DNA of 64,000 nucleotides, from assembly GCF_014905555.1 (NCBI RefSeq), contig NZ_BNGS01000003.1, forward strand, positions 806,001 to 870,000. The letters are read 5' to 3'. Below the pieces are notes generated by a model, which saw only the letters and a list, made by a program, of their open reading frames with translations, made no database searches and was not told the DNA's origin. Below are positions 55,185 through 63,928 of the stretch, in pieces (positions within the stretch are counted from its first letter, which is position 1; each line of letters opens with the position of its first letter). This DNA is from Streptomyces sp. Y2F8-2. Its GTDB lineage: Bacteria; Actinomycetota; Actinomycetes; Streptomycetales; Streptomycetaceae. The translations under genes and the position numbers were made by a program.

Positions 55185-57983
55185 TCACGGATACCAGACA
55201 ACTCGATCACTCCACCCGTGCTGCTCGACGATCGACTTGACATCGTCGATCGCCGCTTGGTTGGCATTGCGCATGTCGAGGATAACCATGCGCCCCTTGG
55301 TCACAATCTGGTCCTCCAGCTTGCGCACCCACCCCTGGTTGTTCGCGGGGTTATAGGCTGCCTTGAACGGCAGTGATTTGTCACGGACATTGTTGAGCGG
55401 GGGCCAGTCCGAGTGCACGCCCTTGATGTCGTAGAACTCTCCTGTGCTCGGCGAATAGAGATCTCCCTGGTTGGCGCCAGGGGGGCGCTGGATGTCGGTG
55501 GGGACTTTCCCGTTTTCGCGTAGATCCAGCGCGACCCGGGCTTCGTCCATTTCCGATGGCTTCACCTTACCCTTGTGATCAGGGTCCTGCTTCAGATGGT
55601 CGAAGTCATCGCTGTACCGCTGCGAGAGATCATTCAGGTGTGCATCGTGAGCTGCCCGCTGCTCTGGGGTGAGTTCCGGTGGCGGTCCGTTCCCGTGCAC
55701 GGACTCGTCGCCATGCTGCCCCGTGTGGACGTCGGGAGCGTCGGCGGCTCCAGAGCCACGCAGATCGTGGTCGAGCTGAATCGAGTCTGCTCCATGGGGA
55801 ACCGGGACCCTGTCGAACAGATCGTTCTGCGCGGATTGGATGGCTTCGAATTCTTCTCTGGATATGCCGGGAAGGCGCCCCTTCTCGTAGAGAACATGGG
55901 TGTCCATCTTGGCGGTGAAACTCTCGGGGGTGTGGAACTGCACCTCGAAGATCTGGCCAGTTGAAGGATCCCGCCATGTTGAATTGATACCCTTATAGCC
56001 TGAGTTCCCCCAGGTGTTCTTGAACGTGACGTTCTCGAACCCCCGGGCACGCAGTTCGTCGACTGCCCGCTGCACGCCGTGTGAGTAGTCCCTGGTCGGA
56101 ATCTCAACTGTGTATCGGAGGGAATCCCTGATATTGGCCAGAGCACGCTCCGGCGTCAGGCGGGCGTCCTCGAGCAGGGCCGTTGCGACCTTGCGCTTGA
56201 GGGAATCCTCTCCCTTCAGACGGTACTCAAGACCGTTGAGCTTCCCCTGCTCGACGTGGCCGGTAGCCGCTTGGATAGCCTCCGTGATGCGCGGCTCGGT
56301 CCCTTGGGCCCGGTCCATGAACTGGTCGGTCGCGGCATTCTCCTCGGGACTGAGTCTCAGTCCCTGCGGTCCTTCCCAGGAGCCATCGGGGAGGTTGCCT
56401 CGAGGCTCCATGGGGCCGTCGGGCAGATGCGAACTTCCGCCGAGCGGTGGGCCGCCTGCGTCACCGCCACCACCGCCCGACATGGAACTGTGCGAGTGCG
56501 CGGTACTTGTTCCGTCAGTGATGTCGCGGCTGTGCCCCGAAGGGGCCTCACCAGCGCTTGCGGCCTCGTGACCTGCCTGTGGTGATGAGTTGTCGCCGAC
56601 GTGACCAGTGGCTTCAGGAGTATTCGACGTTGCGCTGACCCTGGCGAATTCAGGCTCATGCACCGGCGCCTGCTCCGGCGTGGCTTCCGAAGGGACGTGT
56701 CTTTCCTGCTTCAGTGCGTTGCCGACGACGTCGCCGTGTTTGTCGTAAGCGATGAACTCGCCGTTCTCGATGACGACCTTGGAGCCGTCGTCGAGTTCGA
56801 TCACACTGTGCACCCTTTGTGCGTCGGCCGATGAGTCTGCACCAGTGAAGATCTTGGCCGTGACTTCGGAGAGCTTCGGCATTGTGCTGACTGCCTTGCC
56901 GGTCGCCTTGAGGCCCACCGAGACCGGGTCCATGAATTCGCCGACCTTGGCAGCGACGCTCGCACTCTTGGCGACCGCGCCGACCTCGCTCGTCTTGGAC
57001 ACCACCGCGAGCGGGCCGGCGCCCAGGGTGAGGACGTTGAAGACGGTCGTTCCCGCGGCGCGGGTCGGGTTCTCCTGCCACTGGTCCCAGGCGACGAGGG
57101 ATTTGCCGAACTCTTTGGCCGCCTTCTTCGCCCTGATCTCGTCGGCGCTCTCCTTGGCCGGGCCGAAGGCCCAGTCCATGGCCGCGTCGTAGGGGGACGC
57201 TGTATACAGGCCGATGCCGGTAACGACGTCCTTCAGCCCGCTCCAGGCGTCACCCGCCGCATCCGAGCCGTTTCCGCCGACCAGCGTCCACAGCCCGCTG
57301 ACGCCGGCTTCGATGCCGTCGTGGTAGATGCCGTCCCAGACGAAGGTCTTGGCGCCGTGCCCGAACCAGCCGAGGCTCCACGCCTCGTAGCTCTGCTCGT
57401 CCACGCTGCCCCAGGGCAACTCCTTGGCGCCTTCGAGCAGGCCGAGGTCGTAGCCGTACACCACCGTGTTGCGGTCGTGGGACCCGCTGCCGTGGTCGGC
57501 CACGAAGGCCGGGCCACCCACGAGCTTCGAGATCTTGCCGGCCGCCCTGCGCTCCGCCTCCTGGAAGGCGAACTGCGTGGCGGTGACATCGTCGACGAGT
57601 TGCTTGTTCCGGTGGACCTTGTCCTCGTCCTCGGTCCACTTGTCGTCGCCGTCGACGCTCGCCACGAATGCAAGGGCGTCCGCCTTGAGCTGCTCCAGGC
57701 GCTTGGCGAGCGGGCGGGCCTCGATGGAGAAGGTATCCAGCGCATCCGCCACTGTCTCCAGCTTGGCGGCGAAGGCGTCGGCCTTGTCCAGCACCGGCTG
57801 CGTGGTGGCGAACAGGTCGTCGGCCTCGGGCGCGGTATAGAAGGCCTGCAGCATCTGGAAGCGGGAGTGGACGTCCATGCCGCCGTTGCGAATACCTACA
57901 GCGTCGCTGCGCAGGGCGGAGACATCCCTGTCCAACTGGTCGAAGTCGCCGGTGAACTGCGGTATCCCGGATGGGCTGATCAC
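55185..57983 (-). CDS. T7SS effector with RelA/SpoT-like domain and CdiA-type C-terminal nuclease-like domain
   Basis: 932 residues. Residues 1-160 are helical and resemble a T7SS-secreted N-terminal domain. Residues ~160-450 hold an amphipathic region (GAGPLAVVSKTSEVGAVA), then a disordered Gly/Ser/His-rich linker. Residues ~570-715 look like a RelA/SpoT nucleotidyltransferase: LKGEDSLKRK, IRDSLRYTVEI, GYKGINS and FEVQFHTPESFTAK. Residues ~820-932 resemble the CdiA C-terminal nuclease family (NQGDLYSPSTGEFYDIKGV, GRMVILDMRNANQAAID, GWSDRVVWYP). It probably kills or inhibits rival cells. The catalytic assignments are by eye. Confidence 0.8.
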   Translation of the reverse strand: MISPSGIPQFTGDFDQLDRDVSALRSDAVGIRNGGMDVHSRFQMLQAFYTAPEADDLFATTQPVLDKADAFAAKLETVADALDTFSIEARPLAKRLEQLKADALAFVASVDGDDKWTEDEDKVHRNKQLVDDVTATQFAFQEAERRAAGKISKLVGGPAFVADHGSGSHDRNTVVYGYDLGLLEGAKELPWGSVDEQSYEAWSLGWFGHGAKTFVWDGIYHDGIEAGVSGLWTLVGGNGSDAAGDAWSGLKDVVTGIGLYTASPYDAAMDWAFGPAKESADEIRAKKAAKEFGKSLVAWDQWQENPTRAAGTTVFNVLTLGAGPLAVVSKTSEVGAVAKSASVAAKVGEFMDPVSVGLKATGKAVSTMPKLSEVTAKIFTGADSSADAQRVHSVIELDDGSKVVIENGEFIAYDKHGDVVGNALKQERHVPSEATPEQAPVHEPEFARVSATSNTPEATGHVGDNSSPQAGHEAASAGEAPSGHSRDITDGTSTAHSHSSMSGGGGGDAGGPPLGGSSHLPDGPMEPRGNLPDGSWEGPQGLRLSPEENAATDQFMDRAQGTEPRITEAIQAATGHVEQGKLNGLEYRLKGEDSLKRKVATALLEDARLTPERALANIRDSLRYTVEIPTRDYSHGVQRAVDELRARGFENVTFKNTWGNSGYKGINSTWRDPSTGQIFEVQFHTPESFTAKMDTHVLYEKGRLPGISREEFEAIQSAQNDLFDRVPVPHGADSIQLDHDLRGSGAADAPDVHTGQHGDESVHGNGPPPELTPEQRAAHDAHLNDLSQRYSDDFDHLKQDPDHKGKVKPSEMDEARVALDLRENGKVPTDIQRPPGANQGDLYSPSTGEFYDIKGVHSDWPPLNNVRDKSLPFKAAYNPANNQGWVRKLEDQIVTKGRMVILDMRNANQAAIDDVKSIVEQHGWSDRVVWYP

Positions 57984-58384
57984 TGCTTCCCGTGCTCCTT
58001 GTCCTGCCCCGTGCCGCCACCCCGCCCGGGCATGTCGATCTCCGGCACGGCAAGGGTCTGGTGCTGCGTCCTGGCGGCCATGTCGAGATCCCCGAGGACG
58101 TAGTACGCGGTGGCCTCGCGCGCGCCGTTCACCGACTTCGCTGCCCGGGCGCCGAGGAAGAGCACGTCACCGGCGGTGTTCTCCGCGAACAGGCCCAGCG
58201 CGGCGGCGATGGGGCCGGTCGGGGCAGCGCCGCAGTACGCCCCGACGATGGTGCCGGCCGAGCCCGCCGCGCTCTTCACGTCCTTGCCGTAGGCCTTGAC
58301 GTGCTTTTCCATGTCGTTTATCGCGTCCTCGACCAGCGAGGTCACGAACTGCACGCCGGACGTCGAGATGTCCCATGCCGTCAT
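57980..58384 (-). CDS. DUF6507 family protein
   Basis: 134 residues. It begins MTAWDISTSGVQFVTSLVEDA and continues with a helical region containing a Gly/Ala-rich stretch (GTIVGAYCGAAPTGPIAAAL). DUF6507 proteins are found beside Streptomyces WXG100 genes and may be chaperones or co-secreted partners of the effector. Its stop overlaps the effector start (ATGA). Confidence 0.75.
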   Translation of the reverse strand: MTAWDISTSGVQFVTSLVEDAINDMEKHVKAYGKDVKSAAGSAGTIVGAYCGAAPTGPIAAALGLFAENTAGDVLFLGARAAKSVNGAREATAYYVLGDLDMAARTQHQTLAVPEIDMPGRGGGTGQDKEHGKQ

Positions 58385-58410
58385 GCCGATCCCCCGTCAA
58401 AAAGTCATGG

Positions 58411-58722
58411 TCAGCCGATGTTGTCGACGGCCGCCCTTGCCTTGGCCAGCGTCGACTGCGCGGTCCCGTCGTTCTGCTCCAGCGTTGTGCGGACCAGCCG
58501 GATGATGTCGCGGACCTCGCTGGCGGCGCGGTGCCAGCGGACCTCCTTGCCGTGGTACTCGTCGGCCACGCCGTCAGCCGTGAAGTCGGCCATCGCGGCC
58601 TTCACCGCGCGGTCGCGGTCCGTCAGGACGCGCTCCAACTGGCCGATGACGCCGGCCAGGCTGAGTTGCACCTCGGCCGAGGCGCCGGTGTCGTACGAGC
58701 GACGGTCCTGGTTCTGGCCCAT
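58411..58722 (-). CDS. ESAT-6/WXG100-superfamily protein (second copy)
   Basis: 103 residues, all helical, with a turn between two helices (YHGKEVRWHRAASEV). Features are SLAGVIGQLERVLTDRDRAVKAAMADFTADGVAD and a C-terminal helix. It resembles the ESAT-6-family proteins that pair with WXG100 partners. The classic WXG is replaced by YHGKE. Confidence 0.72.
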   Translation of the reverse strand: MGQNQDRRSYDTGASAEVQLSLAGVIGQLERVLTDRDRAVKAAMADFTADGVADEYHGKEVRWHRAASEVRDIIRLVRTTLEQNDGTAQSTLAKARAAVDNIG

Positions 58723-58787
58723 GGGCGGGTTCCCCCTCGAAAGCAGAAAGACGGTGGTGGTGAGGACGGCTTCAGCGGATGCGGCTG

Positions 58788-59120
58788 TTATCGTGCGCCG
58801 AAGCGGGCCGCGTCGAAGTTGGCCGCGCCCATGTTCTGACGGGCGGTGTCGCCCAGTTCCACGTCACCGGTGCCGAACGCGCTGTCCATGCCGGACTGGC
58901 CGCCCAGGATCGCGCTCAGTGAGCTGTTCAGATCCGCGGTGATCTCGTCTGCGTGCGCCTTGAACGTGTCGAACGCCGCCTTGCCCGCTCCGTTGAACTT
59001 TCCTTCCAGCGGCTCCGCCGCCTGGATGAGCAACTTGATCAGAGTGCCCAGGTCCTCGCTGGAGCCCATGGTGCTCTTGCCGAGCTGCGACAGGGTCGTC
59101 GACCCCATGTCGAACTTCAT
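58788..59120 (-). CDS. ESAT-6/WXG100-superfamily protein, first gene of the T7SS operon
   Basis: 110 residues. Helix-turn-helix hairpin with LGTLIKLLIQAAEPLEGKFNGAGKAAFDTFKAHADEI; FNG stands in the WXG position. A strong GGGGGTGG ribosome site precedes the ATG. It would be secreted as a dimer with the next-encoded protein. Confidence 0.82.
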   Translation of the reverse strand: MKFDMGSTTLSQLGKSTMGSSEDLGTLIKLLIQAAEPLEGKFNGAGKAAFDTFKAHADEITADLNSSLSAILGGQSGMDSAFGTGDVELGDTARQNMGAANFDAARFGAR

Positions 59121-59209
59121 TCACCCACCCCCGTAAGCGTGTTGTGCGTGAGGCCGCTCGATCGCCACCGCGGCATCATGCGTCGCGCTGACCTCACAGC
59201 TTGTCGAAC

Positions 59210-59239
59210 ATCCTCTCGCATCACGGGTTGCAGACACAA
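59210..59239 (-). promoter_or_regulatory. Candidate promoter of the T7SS operon
   Basis: On the minus strand TTGTGT (59239-59234) is followed after 18 bp by GAGGAT (59215-59210), ~90 bp upstream of the first gene. The match is moderate. Confidence 0.35.
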
Positions 59240-59671
59240 CGCGAAAGCGTCTTAAGTGGCGCGATCCTATTCATGGGTGGCTTATCCCTAGCCGCCTACA
59301 CTTTGCCCTCCGCTCCCCGGAGTGACGACAGGACCAGGCGGCCGTACCGTGCCGTCAAGGCCCCTGCTGTGGCGGCGACGGACAGTGCGAGTGCTACGAG
59401 CAGGTGTGTCACGGAGTTGTCGCCGAGGACCTGCAGGATGCTGAGAGCGGTGCCGAGGGGCGAGATTGGTGAGGACGCCCAGGGCGCCGCTGCACGTCGA
59501 GGAGGACCCCGTTCACAGCGAAACAGTTGATGACAGGTCTTGGAGCGCCTCGTACAGGCTGTCCCGGCAGGATCCGGACCAGCGCACGCGGCTCCGGAGT
59601 GGATGTAGCGATCCCGTCGCATACCTCGACTGACCTGTCAAAAGGAGACCTGGGGTACCACCGGGACGGGC

Positions 59672-59691
59672 AGTGTGTCGGAGGTGTGTCG
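59672..59691. repeat. Left copy of a 20-bp direct repeat
   Basis: The sequence is A, then GTGTGTCG-GAG-GTGTGTCG, itself a tandem of an 8-mer. It is identical to 63888-63907, and GAACGC follows both copies after 0 or 2 bases. Confidence 0.8.
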
Positions 59692-59756
59692 AACGCGTCG
59701 CCAAGCATGGGCTTGGACCGGTGCCTGACTTCACCTGCTGCTCGTCGCCTGCGAAG

Positions 59757-60335
59757 CTAGATCCAGCCGATGCGGCGCAGGACGGGCACAACGCGGGTCA
59801 CCGCATGGAACGCGGGGTGGGCACCATCGTCGCAGTCCGGTTCGAACAGAGCGCAGAGCTCGCCTTTGCCTGGCCGATCGCGGGTGACGATTTCTCCCTT
59901 ATGGCCGATGTCAGCGATACCCAATCGGCATGCTGCACGGATGAGGTCTGCGCCGCACTCAGCGTCGAGGGCGTCGAGCGTGTGCGGCTGCCGGTGCATC
60001 GGCCAGCCGTCGGCCGCGAAGGTGATGGTGCGTGCGGTCATCCATGTGTGCTGTTCGTCGTCGCAGTAGTAGATGCCGGCGCGGCGCCGCTCGTAGAACT
60101 TGGCAATTGCTCGGGGGAGTTCGGGGAGTTGCTCGGGCATGATCGTGCGAATGTCGCGCTCTCCGACCTCCCAGGTGATGTCCCGGATGGTGATGCTAGG
60201 GCGATCCTCCACGGTCAGTGCCCAGTCGGAAGCGAAGCCTGGGGATCGTTCTTTTGTGAAGGTCAGCCCGCGGAGTGCGAACAGCTTTTCGGGTGCTGTG
60301 AGAGCTATGCCCTTCCCGAGCTCGATCTTGGACAT
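59757..60335 (-). CDS. Hypothetical protein
   Basis: 192 residues with no recognised domain. Notable segments are IELGKGIALTAPEKLFALRGLTF, an acidic and aromatic core (YYCDDEQHTWMTARTITFAADGWPMH) and ALDAECGADLIRAACRLGIAD. It is predicted soluble and has lower G+C than the T7SS genes. Nothing around it assigns a role. Confidence 0.6.
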   Translation of the reverse strand: MSKIELGKGIALTAPEKLFALRGLTFTKERSPGFASDWALTVEDRPSITIRDITWEVGERDIRTIMPEQLPELPRAIAKFYERRRAGIYYCDDEQHTWMTARTITFAADGWPMHRQPHTLDALDAECGADLIRAACRLGIADIGHKGEIVTRDRPGKGELCALFEPDCDDGAHPAFHAVTRVVPVLRRIGWI

Positions 60336-60422
60336 ATGAAGCCTGCCGTTCTCCGTACGTGCGCGGGCTCTGGTGCTGTGGGACTGGATTGCGGATAACC
60401 GGTCAGTTGCACTACCAGATCA

Positions 60423-60460
60423 CAAGGGGGACGGGGGCGCCGGAGCTTCCGTCCCCCTTG
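60423..60460 (-). terminator. Hairpin after the ISP remnant
   Basis: Perfect 12-bp arms CAAGGGGGACGG and CCGTCCCCCTTG enclose a 14-base loop, 15 bp beyond the stop of the type ISP fragment. Confidence 0.7.
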
Positions 60461-60474
60461 CTTCCTGTTGTTTC

Positions 60475-60906
60475 TCAGAAGATGGCCTCACCCTCGCCTG
60501 CCCGGGGCAACCGCGTGGCGTATTCAGGGACAGGCAGAACGCCATCCGCTGTTAGGTCGTTCACCGTAATGCGCGGTCCCTGGCAGATTTCGTCCAGCAG
60601 TTGGCGCTGCTCTGGCTCAGGTTCCACCAACAGGCCCAGCACGTTGAGGAGTTCGAGCAGCTCAGAAGTCCAGTCAGGGAGCCAGGTAGGCGAGCACTCG
60701 TGGTCGAGCGAGCGCAGCCGCTTGCCCGCAGGCTCCTTACGGCGGTAGCCGAACCACTTGTCCAGCACATTCATGCCCGACACCGAGTACCGGCGCACCT
60801 CTGGCTCTCCTGGTCCAACGCAGCCAGTTCCTATCCATAGCTGCTTCGAGGCCTCGTCATACCGCATGGACGTCGGCATGCCATCTGCAGTGTCGGGGAT
60901 TGCCAC
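60475..60906 (-). pseudogene. Type ISP restriction-modification enzyme, C-terminal remnant
   Basis: Only ~143 residues remain of an enzyme normally over 1,000. They match the C-terminal specificity domain: DGMPTSMRYDEASKQLWIGTG, RRYSVSGMNVLDKWFGYRRKEP, then LLELLNVLGLLVEPEPEQRQLLDEI and ADGVLPVPEY. The nuclease, helicase and methyltransferase parts are absent. Upstream sequence in the same frame is not ISP-like. It is best read as a leftover of a lost restriction system. Confidence 0.8.
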
Positions 60907-61302
60907 CAGACTGACCGGGCGCCGTTCGGCCGGGAGGCGGGGGCTCTGAGGTGCTCCATGCCTCCCTGCGCTGGCATCGTTGGTGCCACGGCCGAGATCA
61001 TTGCAACCGGTCCCCCAGTTTCCAACATTCCTCTCGTATGGCTGGACCAGCTGACTGCCGTGGCCCCACCCTCATGAGACGACACACCTAGCGCGCGTAT
61101 TGAGTCGTGATCGATGCGTGCGGGCATCCGACACGGGTCGGCGTGTCATGGCAGTGCCTTATCTCCGTGTTTTGCAGCTGTATATGACAGGTTGTCGGTT
61201 CTAATGGGGCGCGTGGTGATGGCGTCCTTCGGAGGCTGCCTCCCATTCCCCAGCTCACACCCATGGCGTGTGAGATCACTTCCAAGAGAGGGGCGCCTCG
61301 TC
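60907..61302. other. 396-bp gap, breakpoint of the ISP gene and upstream of the secreted protein
   Basis: The ISP homology stops within the first bases of this gap. The right end should hold the promoter of the glycine-rich protein gene, and AGAGAGGGG (61284-61292) is its likely ribosome-binding site. No gene is seen. Confidence 0.4.
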
Positions 61303-63641
61303 GTGACCAACGACGTTCACAAATGGGACGGCATGGGCTGGCGCGGACTGCGGCCCGCCACCGCCCGCCGGGCGGGGGGCGTGTCAGGTCGGGTTTCGGT
61401 GTGGTCGCGGGCCGGGCTTCGAGGGCGCGGTTGGCGTGCCGGGGTCACCGCGGCGGTGTGTGCCGTGCTGACGGGTGCGGGGACGTTGCCGGCCACCGCT
61501 GACTCCACGGCTGCGGGCCGTCCCGGCGGGAGACAGGCCGCCGCCGTGGTCAGTCAGACGTTCACTTTCACCGGCGCTCCGCAGACCCTGACGGTTCCTG
61601 CGGGGATGGTCGTTGCGATCACCGCGGATGGCGCCGGGGGCGCCGACTACACCGGCAAACCTTGTCTTTTCCTGGCGTCGGGCGGGACGGGGGCGCGGGT
61701 GGTGACCACTCTGCCGCCATCCGCCTCCCCGACGACCTACACCGTCAACGTCGGGGGCACCGGCGCCGCCGGCTGCAACCAAAGCGGCGCCGGCGGCTTC
61801 AACGGCGGCGCCCCAGGAGGCAGTGCGAGCGGCCCCAATGGCGCTCGCCAGGGCGGTTCCGGCGGAGGCGGGGCGTCCAGCGTCAGCACCGGCACCAGCC
61901 TCGTCGTCGTCGCTGGTGGTGGCGGCGGTGCCGGCGGATCCAACGCCGGCGCCGGAATTACAGGGGGAAGCGGGGGCAACGGTGGCACACCGGACGCCAC
62001 CGCCGGCGCCACCGGAGCATCCCTTTTTGGCGGTTCGCCGGGAGGTGGCGGGCAAGGCGGCAGCACCACCACCATGACCGGCGGCACCGGCGGTGCGCCC
62101 GGCAGTCCCCATGCCCCTTGCACGGCCACCGCGGGTGGCCCGGGGAGCGGTTTCACCGGCGCCACGCCCGGCACCGGGGGCGCCGGCGGCAACAGCACCG
62201 CGTGCTTTACTGCTGGGGCCGGGGGAGGCGGCGGCGGAGGATACTTCGCCGGCGGCGGTGGCGGCGGAGCCACCGACCTCCGAAACGGCGGTAGCTTCGC
62301 TAATGGTGGTGGCGGTGGTGGGGGCAGCAGCTTCGCCACCCCGTCGGGCACCGGAACCAGCTTCAGCGCCTCGACGATCGGGACGGCGAACAGCAACGGC
62401 CAGGTGATCATCTCCTACGCCCCCCTGCTCCCAGTCTGACCATCGGTAAGAGTCACAGTGGCAGCTTCGTGCGGGGGCAGTCCGGTTCCTACACCATCAC
62501 GGTCGGCAACAACGGGACCGGCTCGACCGACGGCAGTACGGTCACTGTGACCGACACGCTTCCCGCAGGACTCACGGGTACAGCGTTGAGCGGTACGGGA
62601 TGGTCCTGCACCCTGGCCACCCTCACCTGTACCCGTAGCGACGTCCTGGCTGCGGGGGCCAGTTACCCGCCGATCAGCCTTACGGTGAACGTGGGCTGCA
62701 CCGCATCGGATCAAGTCACGAATGCGGCTTCCGTGACGGGCGGCGGGGACACCGACACCCACACCGCGACCGACCCCACGACCATCACCGGGGCCTGCTC
62801 GCCCTCGCTGACCATCGGTAAGAGTCACAGTGGCAGCTTCGTGCGGGGGCAGTCCGGCTCCTACACCATCACGGTCGGCAACAACGGGACCGGCCCGACG
62901 GACGGCAGTACGGTCACTGTGACCGACACGCTTCCCGCAGGACTCACGGGTACAGCGTTGAGCGGTACGGGATGGTCCTGCACCCTGGCCACCCTCGCCT
63001 GTACCCGTAGCGACGTCCTGGCTGCGGGGGCCAGCTACCCTCCCCTCACCCTCACCGTCGATGTCGCCTGCACTGCCCCTGACGGCGTCACCAACACGGC
63101 TACCGTCTCCGGCGGAGCCAGCGCCCCTGACACCGTCACCGACCCCACGAGCATCACCGGCGCCTGCCCGCCCTCACTGACCATCAGCAAGCACCACACC
63201 GGCCACTTCGAGAAGGGCAGGAAGGGCACCTACACCCTCACCGTCGCCAACAACGGCAGCGGCCCCACCAGCGGAACCGCCACCGTCACCGATACCCTTC
63301 CCCCGCAGCTCAGGGCGGTCTCGATCAGCGGCACCGGCTGGACCTGCACTCTCGCCACTCTCACCTGCACCCGCAGCGACGTCCTGGACCCGGGCAGCAG
63401 TTACCCGCCGATCACCATCACTGTGAAGGTCTCCTGCGCGACTCGTGAGAAGGTTGCGGACACCAAGCGCGGCGGCAGCATCCAGGTCATCAACACAGCC
63501 AGTGTCACCGGCGGCGGCAGTCCATCCGACACCGCCACCGACCCCACCACCATCAGATGCAACAAGCGCGACGGGCACCACAGTCCGAAGAGGCACGAAC
63601 GCCACAAGCTGCAAGAGCACACATCCCCCAGCCGCCGCTGA
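61303..63641 (+). pseudogene. Secreted glycine-rich protein with DUF11 repeats, split by a one-base frameshift
   Basis: The first frame (GTG 61303 to stop 62439) gives a signal peptide (AAVCAVLTGAGTLPATA) and a Gly-rich beta domain that ends VIISYAP. The second frame (to 63641) encodes three DUF11-like repeats (PSLTIGKSHSGSF, GSYTITVGNNGTG, VTDTLPAGL). Adding one C to the six-C run at 62420-62425 joins both into one ~779-residue chain. The C-terminus is basic without a sorting signal. Gly-rich plus DUF11 layouts occur in surface proteins. As written the DUF11 part has no start of its own. Confidence 0.78.
62436..63040 (+). repeat. Near-identical 233-bp direct repeats within the DUF11 region
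   Basis: Bases 62436-62668 and 62808-63040 differ at only a handful of positions, with a period of 372 bp (124 codons). The third DUF11 repeat is much more divergent. Confidence 0.88.
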
Positions 63642-63849
63642 CCAGCAGGCAACACCCCACGGCACGCTCGAGGGTCTCTACGGCGGCCGAAATAACGCCG
63701 CGCTCTTCAAGGTAGGTGCGCTGCCCCGGCAGGCCCCTGCGGGCGGGCCAGTCGGGATCGCGCGAGACGTCCCGGGCGAGATCGCCAATGGCGCTGTCTT
63801 GATCGACGTGGGTCTTCAATCACGCAGTGGAGCTCTTCGGCTTGGGCAT
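63553..63849 (-). pseudogene. YozE-like SAM-fold small protein, interrupted
   Basis: From the ATG at 63849 the frame reads MPKPKSSTA, then TGA (63822-63820), then LKTHVDQDSAIGDLARDVSRD and YLEERGVISAAVETLERA. The YozE SAM-like family has a Trp at this point (a TGG codon would give AWLKTHV), so the TGA looks like a nonsense mutation. After ETLERA the family usually ends within ~10 residues, but here the frame runs on into unrelated Cys-rich sequence overlapping the end of the DUF11 gene. Re-initiation at the TTG (63819) is possible. Confidence 0.7.
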
Positions 63850-63887
63850 GTCCGCATCCTTCCGCCGCCGCGTGGCGTCCACACGTG

Positions 63888-63907
63888 AGTGTGTCGGAGG
63901 TGTGTCG
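63888..63907. repeat. Right copy of a 20-bp direct repeat
   Basis: Identical in sequence and orientation to 59672-59691. It lies 39 bp upstream of the YozE-like start. Confidence 0.8.
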
Positions 63908-63928
63908 TGAACGCTGAGAGACAACGAG

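Larger units (their letters stand above)
59121..59756. other. 636-bp region upstream of the T7SS operon
   Basis: It holds the T7SS promoter area and one copy of the 20-bp direct repeat. A minus-strand frame ending at 59296 encodes one hydrophobic helix (VTHLLVALALSVAATAGALTA) and ends LSSLRGAEGKV. It looks like the C-terminal scrap of a membrane protein, without a credible start. Confidence 0.4.

Noticed and set aside
62469..63641. DUF11 region as an independent gene starting at the GTG at 62469
   Set aside because: The GTG falls inside a DUF11 repeat (after GSF), there is no signal peptide or ribosome site, and one added C joins the frame to the upstream secreted domain.
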